A stretch of DNA of 64,000 bases from Pezicula radicicola (taxonomy: Eukaryota; Ascomycota; Leotiomycetes; Helotiales; Dermateaceae). Location of the stretch: the NCBI GenBank assembly GCA_003008705.1, contig PDUO01000033.1:600720-664719 (forward strand), in the 5' to 3' direction. Under the pieces are notes generated by a model, which did no database searches, was not told where the DNA came from, and saw nothing but the letters and a program-made list of their open reading frames with translations. A program made the translations under genes and the position numbers. Positions 47,201 through 57,414 of the stretch are shown here, piece by piece. Each line of letters starts with the position of its first letter. Within the stretch, counting starts at the first letter, position 1.

Positions 47201-50200
47201 AAGGCATATAAGGGAGAGCCGCTTGCTTTGTCCGCTCCACCACGGCAGTTCCCCGAATTTTCGAGGGCTCAGCGAACGGCCTTTGAGAAGGGAGAAATGA
47301 ACGATGAGCTTCAATTCTGGCGGGCGGCCTTCCCTGACGAGCCACCAGTTCTGCCGCTACTCCCCATGGCTCAAGTCAGCTCCCGACTCCCCATGAAATC
47401 ATTCAACGTGAACCAGGTTCAGTTCCGGGTCGATCAAGCTTTAGCCACGCGGATCAAGTCGACGGCGCGTGCCCAACGATGTACACCCTTCCACTTCTAC
47501 CTGGCCGCATTCAAGGCAATGATCTTCCTTTTTACAGACGTCCAGGACTTGACTATCGGTATCGCCGATGCTAACCGCAACGATGATGATGTTATGGGTA
47601 CCATTGGCTTCTTCCTCAACCTCCTAACGTTGCGTTTCCGCCGTCAATCAGACCAGAGTTTCTCCGAGGCTGTTGTTGAAGCTCGCAATACCACGTATGC
47701 GGCGTTGGGTAACTCACGTCTCCCCTTCGATGTGCTACTCAAGGAGCTTAACGTGCCCCGCTCATCGTCGTACAGTCCCTTCTTCCAGGCCTTCTTCGAC
47801 TACAGACAGGGTGCTCAGGAAAAGCATCCATTTGGCAGTGCGCAGTTTGAAGTGAAAGAGCTGCATCCTGGACGCACGGCGTATGATATCACGTTGGACG
47901 TGACGGAAAGCAGTACGGATGCCATGGTTATGTTCCGGACGCAAAAGAGCCTATATGACTTGACGGCGACGAATCTTTTGTTGGAGACATATACACACTT
48001 GATTGACGTCTTCTCTAAGGATGTTTCGCTGACTTTGAAGACTACGCCTCTCTTTGGTGAGAAGCAGCTTGCTAGTGCTGTTAATGTTGGTCGAGGTAAG
48101 TGATTATTTTAGAGCAAGTCCCTTTCCATCCACCTCATGTGTGAGCGAATTGTTGACTCGTGGATGTCCATAAACATAGGTCCAGACTTGCTGTCCAACT
48201 GGCCTGGAACGCTTCCTCATCGGATCGACCAAGTTGCCGAGCAGAATCAAGATAAAGTTGCTCTAATGGATGGTCTTGGCTGTACTCTCACATATGCAGA
48301 TATGATTAGCCGGATCGAGGCTATCGCCGAGGCATTGCAAAAGGATGCCGGAGCTGGTGTTGGCTCTCGAGTGCTCGTCTTCCAACAAGCGACAGCTGAC
48401 TGGCCATGCTCCATGCTCGCCATTATGCGTATTGGTGCCATTTATGTGCCACTAGATCTTCGCAACCCCCTTCCACGTCTAGCGGCTGTCGCAGTAGACT
48501 GCCAGCCAACAGCAGTTCTCGCTGACGACGACATGATGAAAGACACAAATCAGCTCCTGGCTGATTGCTCCAATGCAAAGGTCATCAATGTTTCCCAGGT
48601 GTCGTTCAAGGCCTCGGTTCACGTGCCAAACAACGCCCAGGCTGCCATGCCAGCGGCGATACTATACACCAGCGGCTCAACAGGCTTACCCAAGGGTATC
48701 ATCGTCACACACGCAGGTCTGCGTAACGAGATCGAGGGATATACCAAAACCTGGAAGCTCGGGGCCGAGCATGTGCTTCAGCAGAGTGCCTTCACCTTCA
48801 ACCATTCGTCAGACCAGATCTATACTGGACTTGTCAACGGTGGAATGGTATATATTGTTCCCTGGAGTAAGCGAGGTGATCCGCTTGAGATTACGAAGCT
48901 CATACAACAGCACGCCATCACTTACACCAAGGCGACACCATCTGAGTATTCGCTATGGATGCAATACGGCGGGGAGAATCTTCAAAATGTAACCAGTTGG
49001 CGTTCTGCCTTTGGCGGTGGCGAGTCCCTAACCAGCACCGTGACGCACGAGTTTGCCCGGCTTCAGCTCCCACAGCTGCGCTTCTTCAACTCGTAAGTAT
49101 TAACCCAGCCCCATTCTTACTCGGACATTTCGTCTGTAATGTACTCATCTACTCTTGGGACATTTAACTAACTCCCCGATTATCAGGTACGGCCCAACAG
49201 AGATCTCCATTTCATCTCACAAGACTGAGGTTGCGTACCGTGATATGCAGCCTGAAGAAGTGTTAAGCCGCATCCCATGCGGGTACTCGCTTCCCAACTA
49301 CACAACCTACATTTTGGATAAGGATCTCAAGCCACTACCCGCTGGAATGCCTGGCGAGGTAGTAATTGGCGGAGCAGGCGTGTCCCTTGGCTATCTGAAT
49401 AACAGCAAACTAACAGAGCAGTACTTTGTTGCGGACCCATATGCTTCGTCTGAGTATGTCGCCATGGGTTGGACACGCATGTATCGCACGGGGGATATTG
49501 GTCATTTGCAAAGTGATGGAGCGATGGTGTTTCATAGTCGAATAGAGGGCGACACACAGAGCAAAATCAGAGGACTTCGCATTGAGCTTAGTGACATTGA
49601 GAGCAACATCCTCGCGGCGGCTAGGGGTGTATTGCGTGAGGCAGTTGTGACACTCCGCCAGGGTGAAGGTGGCTCTGAGTTCTTGGTCTCTCATGTCGTG
49701 TTCGCACCACAGGGACAACATGATGTGACAGACAGGGAGGGATTCCTGGACCACTTGCTTAGCCATCTGCCCATCCCGCAGTACATGGTTCCTGTTGTGG
49801 CTATTCCATTGGAGAAGCTGCCGCTCACGAACCACTCCAAGATAGATCGCAAAGCTATCAGCAACATGCCACTGCCCCAGCGAACAGTCAACAATGGTAC
49901 TGGGGAGGGAGATGCAGAGCTGACTGAAACGATGGTCCAACTGAAGCGCGTATGGCAAGACGTCCTCGGAAACAAGGAGCTCGGGTTTGAAATTCTACCT
50001 TCGACTAGTTTCTTCCTCGTCGGGGGTAATTCTCTCCTTGTAATCCGCCTCCAATCACGCATTCTCCAAGTTTTCAACGTCACAGTACGTCTCGTCGAGC
50101 TCCTTGGTGCGAACAAGCTCGGTGAGATGGCACGCAAGATTGAAGAGACTGTTAGCGTCGACTTGATCGACTGGGAGAAGGAGACTGCTTTGCCCTCTAT

Positions 50201-51236
50201 CCCCACCATCCTCGGTCGGCATGACTTTGGATCTACACCAAAGATTGACAAGAAGACCATCCTGGTCACAGGTGGAACGGGCTACCTGGCCAGATACATT
50301 CTCCCCCAACTCGCCTCCCGAGCAGATGTCGATACAATCCACCTCATTGCCCTGAGAGACAAGCCCTCGGAACCGGGACCGCGAAAACTCCCTATCGCCA
50401 GCTCCTCCAACGTCAAAGTCGTGTCTCACACCGGTGACCTTTCCCTCCCGCTCCTCGGCCTCTCAGAGGACGAATTTGTCTCACTGGCTCGCAATGTGGA
50501 CTTGATTCTCCATATGGGTGCTGTTCGATCCTTCTGGGACAATTATCATATCCTCCGCCCAGCCAACGTCAATCCCGCTAGGGAACTCGTCAAACTGGCC
50601 AGCTCACGAAAAGTTCCCATCCATTACATCTCGTCAGTGGGTGTTCTTCCCCCTGGCTCCAATATAGATGCCACTTCGGCCTCGTCGGCAGCGGCGCATA
50701 TCCCACCAGTGGATGGGTCTAATGGATACGTCGCTTCCCGATGGGTGAGTGAACGCATCCTTGAGAGGGCAGCCGAGCAGTTGGGGCTCAACACGACCGT
50801 CCATCGGTTTATCCCGAGCTCAAAGGCCGCGGGGGAGGCATCACCGGTTGAGATAAGGGATGAATTTGTTCGGTTTGTAGATTTGTCGCAGGCGCTACCT
50901 GATTTTCAGGGTTGGTCAGGACGGGTGGATGTAGTTGATGCGGGGGAGGCGGCGAGGTGGGTTTGTGAGGCTATAGACTCTGATCTGCAGGAGGATACTG
51001 CTATTTCAGGAAAGGGTAGAGCGAAGTTCCGCCACTGTGAGAGTCCAATTGCTATAGATATGGCAGAGTTGACGTCGCATTTGGAGCAGGCTAGGGCGGA
51101 TAAGGGGTTTGAGAGGATGAATGGGTTGAAGTGGATTGGGAGGATCAAGGCGTTGGGATTTGGGTATTTCTTTGCGGGACAGGAGGTTTCGCTGCAAGGT
51201 GGAAGTGCCGGTGCTAGATTCGAGTCGAGAAGGTAG
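38288..51236 (+). CDS. PKS-NRPS hybrid megasynthase
   Basis: Eight exons: 38288-38930, 39210-39429, 39500-39921, 40043-41429, 41551-43190, 43242-48095, 48180-49092 and 49187-51236. All phases match, giving 4042 residues. Domains in order: KS (Cys181 in [21 protein letters not shown]), AT (GHSSGE, Ser650), DH (His982 in [10 protein letters not shown]), C-methyltransferase (ILEIGAGTGG at about 1437, split by an intron), a degenerate ER, KR (Tyr2295 in QSNYAAANG), ACP (Ser2478), C (HHIMMDG at 2740), A ([11 protein letters not shown] at about 3218), T (Ser3642 in GGNSL) and a C-terminal R domain (VTGGTGYL). The lost ER explains the separate enoyl reductase gene. The synthase would make a methylated, partly reduced polyketide, condense it with an amino-acid-like unit and release it through R as an aldehyde or by Dieckmann-type closure. 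Unusual residues are Asn3263 in the A pocket (FTFNHS) and Arg3878 in place of Lys in YxxxK. I cannot predict the product. Confidence 0.97.
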
Positions 51237-51978
51237 AATGAGGTGAAGTTGCAAACATGAGACTAGACCTGTACCTAGAGCATAGAATTATAAAAGTGTA
51301 GTTGGGTAGTTAGCTATTGATCTTTATAAGAGAATTAGAAGCTACGAGAATGAGCTGATCGTTCGATGTTCTTTATTGATCTTAATAAAATAAGTGGAAG
51401 TTAACAGAATGAGTTGCCTCGTTTGATGTTCTTTCAATTAGAAGTTCAGCTAAGCGGTCGTATAGAACGCTGTAGGGAGTTATTTGTCTGAAATCGATTT
51501 TCGTTCTTTTTCCTTACTAGTTACACTCCTACAAGTACTATCGGGTACACCTTACTTAATAGGATATACCCCCTTAAAATACAAGCTATACTCCTTAAAG
51601 AATATAAGTTATTAGAGATTAGAATAAATACTTAGACCTATAAGTAAATCTAATTTAACTTAGTTTATAAAGTTTTAATATTACTTATAAAGTAACTTTT
51701 ACTTCAAAAGTCTTAAAAACGAATCTCAACTCGATACTTTTAACTTCTACATCGACTCGGAGTAAGAGCTTTCCATTTCGAAAAATTAAAAAGAGGTACT
51801 CGAACTGTTTTTCGTTGAAAGCGCTGGAGACACAATTTATAGTAATGCAAAAGCGTTGATTTTATTCTCTTGCACTAAACTTTGATGCCCTTGCATTGTT
51901 CCTTTGCGATTCCACCTCGCGTTGTCCTAACCCTCCAAAACAGTGATATCACTCAAACTCAGTCCTATCAGCACCTAC
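51237..51978. other. Intergenic between synthase and SnoaL-like gene (convergent)
   Basis: No gene. From about 51540 to 51720 the sequence is AT-rich and RIP-like. Two imperfect copies of a segment ending GATGTTCTTT lie at about 51340-51440 (ATGAGCTGATCGTTCGATG and ATGAGTTGCCTCGTTTGATG). Confidence 0.4.
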
Positions 51979-52440
51979 TTATCCAAGCATGACACTTGGG
52001 TCACCATCAACCCAGACAATATTCGCCTTCCAGTCCTTGATTTTCCACAACTCTCCCACCTTAACTAGCTCACACAGATACAGACCTCCTGAAGTGAACT
52101 TGTTCGGGCCCGGCTCGAAGCCCTTTCCAGGACGAACGTGCTGACCTATCGCGGATGCCGAAGCCTTGGCCGTAGTAGCACTCTCGATGGAGACGCGAAC
52201 GTTGGAGAGGAAGTGGGTTGTGTCGAGCTTGGAGACGCGGTCGAAAACTGCGGCTTTGAATTCTGGGATCCCTTTGGCGGATGAGCCCGGCATCTCAGCA
52301 GTGACATCTTCTGTAAGTGCTGTGAGGAGGAGGGATTCATCGGCGTGGTCGAAAGCGAGAACTGCTCGGTAGAGAGCGTCAGCGACGGCCTCGCGCTCCG
52401 TGATGGCGCCAGAAAGCTTGGCGGGGAGTAGGAAGGACAT
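51979..52440 (-). CDS. SnoaL/NTF2-like protein, candidate cyclase or isomerase
   Basis: A single exon of 153 residues from the Met at 52440 (MSFLLPAKLS); the frame could also start at 52470, adding ten residues. No signal peptide is apparent. The order is that of SnoaL-like proteins: helix REAVADALYRAVLAFDHAD, then LLLTALTEDVTAEMPG, PEFKAAVFDRVSKLDTTHFLSN, then strands ending SGGLYLCELVKVG and WKIKDWKANIVW. Such proteins in fungal clusters act as cyclases, dehydratases or pericyclases. It lies between the synthase and the quinone reductase, inside the cluster, so it is a better candidate tailoring protein than the secreted relative at 12.2 kb. Confidence 0.85.
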   Translation of the reverse strand: MSFLLPAKLSGAITEREAVADALYRAVLAFDHADESLLLTALTEDVTAEMPGSSAKGIPEFKAAVFDRVSKLDTTHFLSNVRVSIESATTAKASASAIGQHVRPGKGFEPGPNKFTSGGLYLCELVKVGELWKIKDWKANIVWVDGDPSVMLG

Positions 52441-53463
52441 GGTGATGATCCAATGATTTGCTGACGCCAAGTGGAAAAGCTAGTGAGCTTGAATTAGAGT
52501 TTGAGAGACTGTCGGCTTGAATGTTTATTGATGTTTTTGCTTGTTAGCTCTTTAAGGGAAAACATATAACAGCGGAGATTCTACAATCGTACAACAAAGG
52601 GTAGTTCGATGGTAGCCTCATTAGATACGTCATTACGTCCCTCTTGCCTTTCAGAGCTATGCAGGGGGAGTTAAAGCCTTGTCCGTTAACTCCTATTTCC
52701 GTTAAGAGAGTTAAAAGCCTTGCCTGTTAACTCCTATTTCCGTTAAGAGAGGCAGTTGTAGAAACACATGTGAAGACATACAAAAGGGTGATTTACCCAC
52801 CGAAAGTCGCCGAATTTGAGAACCCGTTACGATAAGAGCTGCATGTCATGCCTGACGGCGGAGTCTACGGCTTTATGATCTTAGTTCCGGATAGCTTTCC
52901 TCGCCCCTGGTCGCCGAAGATAAAAAGAACTCATCGTGTGGAAAGCTCGTAAATTCATTACACGCTCTTAGAATATAGTAATATAAATTGTGCATGGTCT
53001 GCTAGTTGCTAAGCATGGTGGCAGTGAAATCAGATACGGCAGTATATAATACGCCGGATAGTCGACTTTATTCTTTTGCGACCAGAATTTCGGCGATTTA
53101 TTACATCGGCAACTTTCATACCTGTTTTCGGTCGTCTACCTAGTCCTTGGCCAGGAACCTTTCAAACGATTTGACGAGGTCGCACCAGTTCCGTGTTCCT
53201 AGTGAGGCAACCTTGGTTTGAACTGGGTCTCCGTATCCTACTCAGAGAACCGTTCTTGAATGAAGCTGCGTCTCGGGGATTTTCGGTTCCAATGAGTTAT
53301 CTACATGATAAATGCCGCCGATATGTCTTGCAAGCACAGTTGATAGAGTAAGTGCATAAGCTATATTAGAGCTCGAAGTCAAGGAGAGAAACGTAAGTAA
53401 GATTACATTCGTAACTTTCTTTTTCTGACAGATCTCTTCAAATTCCAACATTTCGCCAACAAA
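52441..53463. promoter_or_regulatory. Divergent promoter of SnoaL-like and quinone reductase genes
   Basis: About 1 kb with no gene. CGCCGAA or its complement occurs at 52808-52814, 52912-52918 and 53089-53095, plus related CCGAAAG and ATCGGC elements, making this the second densest motif group. A direct repeat lies at 52668-52749. Both flanking genes could be driven from here. Confidence 0.5.
52668..52749 (+). repeat. 41-bp direct repeat, two copies
   Basis: Two adjoining units, 52668-52707 and 52708-52749, both read GAGTTAAA(A)GCCTTG, then C/T differences, then GTTAACTCCTATTTCCGTTAAGA. The second copy has a 1-nt insertion and small changes near CCTTGNC. Confidence 0.85.
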
Positions 53464-54426
53464 ATGAAAGTCTTAATTATTTTTGCACATCCTGAACCAC
53501 AGTCCTTCAATGGTGCACTTCATCAGGTCGCTGTAGAGGAGCTAAGAGCACAAGGCCACGATGTTCAAGTGTCTGATCTTTACAAGATGAAGTTCAAGTG
53601 TCAGGTAGATCGTGAAGACTTCCCAAATTTTCCGCCAGAGGAAAAGTTGGATCTATGGTAGGTCAGCTGGGTGTAAAATATTCCCTAATTGATACCGTTT
53701 TCATGTGTCGCATACGCCCTGAATTGATCTCAGGAGTGATCCCTCCAACGTCATTCTTAATGGAACATATGCTAACTCCCCGATGTTTGTAGGAAAGCCT
53801 CGTCAGGTGCATATGCTGAGAAATCCCTGACTCAAGATGTGCTTGACGAGCAAGATAAGCTTAGATGGGCCGACTTTGTTATCTTTCACTTTCCCCTGTG
53901 GTGGTTCACAGTGCCAGCCATCTTAAAGGGATGGGTGGACAGGGTATATACGTACGGTTTTGGACATGGTGTTGGAGAGCATAACGAAACGCATTGGGGC
54001 GATAGATATGGAGAAGGACTACTAGTAGGGAAGCGTGCCATGCTGATTGTGTCCCTCGGAGGGTGGCAGGAACACTGTTCTGCCCGGGGCATCAGTGGGC
54101 CAATCGACGACATTCTGTTCCCTATCAACCATGGAATGCTCTATTATCTCGGCTTCGAGGTTCTACCACCATTTGTTACATTTCGAACATTCCGACTCGA
54201 CAAAACCACTTTCGATGAGATAGCCAACAACCTCCGTAGCAGAATGCGCGAAATTGAGCACACTAAGCCTATTCCATATCGTGGACAGAATGGTGGCGAG
54301 TACAAGATCCCAACTTTGACATTGAAGGAAGAGTACGGGGGAAACTTAGCGTCTGGGTTTGGATTACACACGCGTACAGAGGAGGAAACATTAAAGTTGA
54401 ACGGAAACGTTAAGAATAATAGGTAG
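53464..54426 (+). CDS. NAD(P)H quinone reductase (NQO1-like flavodoxin fold)
   Basis: Two exons, 53464-53657 and 53793-54426, give 275 residues, the normal length of NQO-type FMN/FAD reductases. Seen are the flavin-binding start KVLIIFAHPEPQSFNGAL, RWADFVIFHFPLWWFTVPAILKGWVDRV with YGFGHG (the conserved flavin and substrate loop), and LIVSLGGW. The enzyme performs two-electron reduction of quinones or related acceptors with NAD(P)H in the cytosol. It sits at the right end of the cluster with three motif copies in its promoter, suggesting a protective or tailoring role, for example reducing a quinoid product. Confidence 0.92.
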
Positions 54427-55089
54427 TAGTAGTATTAGTATTAGTGTATAAAGGTAACTAAGTATTATAAAGAAGATTTTTATTAAGAATTATATAAAAG
54501 CTTTTATAATCTTAGAAAGTAATTCATGCTAGACTGCTTCTAGCTAGCTGTCTCTATCTCCAACTTCAACTTCAACTACAAGCTGCACAGATAGAAAAAT
54601 TGTGATCTTGAGGAGATTCCCAGGCTCAAAGTAGCATTGACAACAGGGGTCTACTAAAAAAAAAAGGAGCAATATCAGCTGTGCGGGAGGCAATCTCAGA
54701 ATATCTCTACGTATCCCCAATCTCTGGGGAGACACTCAGACCCTCGGCAGGTCCTTGCTTTAAGCTTACCAGCAAGGGCGGAAAAGATGCGACAATGGGG
54801 TGGTCACCCCAAAATGGCCTAATATCAGTAAGATAACAGATTGCGTACTAGTAGAGGAGGTAAGGTTAAAATCACGGTTAAAGTCATCCTTGCATTAACA
54901 TAAGCGAGACCAGCTCTCTACCGAGGAGGGCTTGAAGGGCGCCTGGAAGGCCATCTTCTACGAAAACGCGCCATTCATCATTTTAAATTACTCGCCACAG
55001 CTCAACTTTCCATCACCAAACCTTAACCCTTTACTCTACCGATCTACTCCCTCTCAGTCCTCCCAGCCCTCCACTCGGCCCCGCTCACG
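54427..55089. other. Intergenic, likely right border of the cluster
   Basis: No gene and no CGCCGAA motif. There is an AT-rich patch at 54430-54530 and a 12-nt A run near 54656-54667. The pyrimidine-rich run just before 55090 suits the 5' leader of the next gene. Confidence 0.4.
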
Positions 55090-55929
55090 ATGTCCACCAC
55101 ATCCGCGCCCACCCACCGCACACCAACCACGCACCAGCAAATATTTCGCCTCCAACATCCTCACCCCATAACCTACGACTTCACCTCCCTCTCCACCAGC
55201 GGCCTCCTCATCACTATCCCGCCTCACAGCCCCTGGACCAGCGAGCTACACTGGCACCTCCTACCCTCATCCTGTGAAGACATCTCCGGCGTATCAGGCC
55301 ACTACTATTTCCTCTCCGGCTTCCTTAAAAACTCTGGGGATGGGTCTTACTTCGGCGGCGGACCGATGCATGCGATGAAATTGAAGCCTGAGATGTATGT
55401 GCTTTGGAGACGGAATCCGCTGAAGAAAGAGTTTGAGGGGGAAGCCGTGACTGTCGCATATCGCTTTGAGGTTGAGACGGCGAATGAGACGTATGATTTC
55501 TACAGACAGGTCTGTAGTGTGAATCTTGACGCGGAGCTGTATTTCTCGTTGGCGTCCACACCAGCTTGGCTGCGCTTGTGGTACCGGACATGGGGACATG
55601 TGCCATGGTTAGGGAAGAGGGTGCAGGCGTGGGCGGTGGCGTGGATGTTGTGGGTGCAATTGAGGGTAATTTATGTGAAGAACGATTATTGGACTTATGA
55701 GGGGAGAATCCCGTTCACGATGCCATGGCGCTGGCAGCCGGGAGCGGAGAACCCGCCGTGGAAGTGGGTGGAGAGGGAGTTGAGGAGTGTGGTTGTCATT
55801 TCGGGGTTGGTCAGGAACGCGGCACATCGGGTTGGGACGAGCATTTTGGGCATGAAGGAAGAGTATGCTGAGTATGGTCTTGTTAGGAAAGGAGGAGCGG
55901 AGCAGGAGGAGAAATTGATTGACTTATGA
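55090..55929 (+). CDS. Conserved fungal protein of unknown function
   Basis: A single-exon frame of 279 residues with an ATG in the context CACGATGTCC. I do not recognise a named domain. Visible are a Pro/Thr-rich start, ITIPPHSPWTSELHWHLLPSSC, a Gly-rich turn (SGDGSYFGGGPMHAMKL), many Trp residues and one hydrophobic Trp-rich segment (AWAVAWMLWVQLRVIYV) that could be a membrane helix or amphipathic. Codon composition is GC-rich and well kept, unlike the relics on the left, so it is probably a real, maintained gene. Its different promoter (no CGCCGAA) suggests it lies outside the cluster. Confidence 0.75.
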   Translation: MSTTSAPTHRTPTTHQQIFRLQHPHPITYDFTSLSTSGLLITIPPHSPWTSELHWHLLPSSCEDISGVSGHYYFLSGFLKNSGDGSYFGGGPMHAMKLKPEMYVLWRRNPLKKEFEGEAVTVAYRFEVETANETYDFYRQVCSVNLDAELYFSLASTPAWLRLWYRTWGHVPWLGKRVQAWAVAWMLWVQLRVIYVKNDYWTYEGRIPFTMPWRWQPGAENPPWKWVERELRSVVVISGLVRNAAHRVGTSILGMKEEYAEYGLVRKGGAEQEEKLIDL

Positions 55930-56265
55930 GTTGGTTTTCTCAATTTATAACATTGTTATAGCGAAATCGCATTTTGGGTGGTTGAATATTGTAAGTAGTT
56001 GGCCCGTGAACCCTTTCTCGTCAATCTTGGGAGACCTCTCTCCATAGGAGAAATAAGCGCTACGACCAATTGAAAACTATGCGTACTGATGTCCAGATGA
56101 GAAACGCGAAATTGCAAGCGGATCTCACAATATTCCATGGTTATGATAGCATGAATTCATTTCAGAATATCAAATATTTCATGAATTGAGGAGGAGTAAA
56201 TCATATGTAGTTAATTTCGCTATCACCTAGAATTTAATCTGTATGGTACAATAGGTACCAAATGC
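55930..56265. other. Intergenic between convergent genes
   Basis: Holds the 3' end of the unknown gene and the region beyond the reductase stop. No feature seen. Confidence 0.4.
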
Positions 56266-57414
56266 CTAAACATGGCAAGGTTGTAACTGTGCACGATTCC
56301 TGCGCCCATAATCGCGAGTTTTCCTGTCAAAATCACGACGCACGAAGGGCCAGACCAGGAATGCAACAAGCGCGAGCAGGAGGTCAAGAATGACATTGTC
56401 CCGAGGACTCGGCCCTCGCATGTTGTTCAAAATCAATGCAGACTCCCAGTCTGAAGTAATTGAGAAATATCCTTTGTCGAGACCGTCAAGGATCTTTTTT
56501 GCTATAGATAATGCAGATGGAGTCTTGTCTTGTATCTCTTTATCGCTGATATTACTCCCTTCCATAATCTTGGTGATTTCTGGCTTTGCAGCTTGTTCAG
56601 CAAGAAAAGAGTCCGTGATGAAAGTCCCAGGAAAAGCACTATGGACTTGATACATATCCTTCCCGCCATACAATAGCAGCTCTTGGCGTAGAGTGTCGGC
56701 GAAAGCTCGAATTGCTGCTTTTGGTGGTGTATATGCAATGTAGCCAGGGAGACCAACAAAGGCTGCAGCAGAGGACACAAAAATGACATGTCTCGCTCGA
56801 TTGGGTTCTGGATTCTGAATCCATAGTTGAAGACACGCCTGGGTAATGAATACCGCGGAATAGTAGTTGGACTCCAAGCAAGATATGAGACCCTCGGGCC
56901 TAATATCAGCAAGAAATCCGATCTGAGACGGACTCGAGCCACCAGCAACACAAAGAATAATGTCTGGAATAGCACCGTACTGACGTAACGTCTTTTTCAC
57001 CTGATAATTTGTTAATGCATGCAAATAAAAATCCAAGATAGAAGGGTCTTGGCCCATTTGCAGCCGGTGGGCTTACAGCCAGATGATCACACAAGTCCGT
57101 GGCTATCGCATCGATAATTTGGGTGCTCGATTTTCGGTGGGACGCTACCTCTGCCCTGGAGACTTCTAAGGTATCCTTGCCCCGGGCAAGTAAGAGAATA
57201 TGGGCCCCTAACCTGTTAGCACCATAGCAAAGCCATTTCTCTTGTGTTGAACTCACCCCTTTTCGCGAGCTCTATCGCTAAGCTCTTTCCCAGGCCACGA
57301 GAGCCGCCAGCGACCACGACCCGCTTGAGAAGATTAGTGACCCGAAAGCGCTGCGAGGAAGAGTAGTAGATTGACTGCACTTACCAGGTTTTCTGTCTTG
57401 AACTTGGCCATCAT
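56266..57414 (-). CDS. 3-ketodihydrosphingosine-reductase-like SDR
   Basis: Four exons, 57385-57414, 57257-57323, 57077-57207 and 56266-57000, join in phase to 320 residues. Seen are the cofactor loop GGSRGLG, LLARG, the NAG-like CVAGGSSP (with Val), FVSSAAAF and the catalytic YTPPK. FPGTF follows, then a C-terminal hydrophobic stretch (LLLALVAFLVWPFVRRD) like the membrane anchor of KDSR/TSC10 enzymes of the ER. The family reduces 3-ketosphinganine in sphingolipid synthesis; a relative, FUM13, reduces the C3 ketone in fumonisin synthesis. The 5' end is unsure: an open reading with LFIAFALQ and LLAFVLVRLILR precedes the chosen ATG and could be an N-terminal membrane helix joined to an earlier exon. 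It may be a housekeeping copy or a pathway enzyme. No cluster motif was seen upstream. Confidence 0.85.

Noticed and set aside
5727..51236. Assignment to a cytochalasin-type cluster
   Set aside because: A PKS-NRPS, a trans enoyl reductase and a Baeyer-Villiger gene occur together there too, but the 2OG oxygenase and CYP505 do not fit, and no Diels-Alderase of that pathway was seen.
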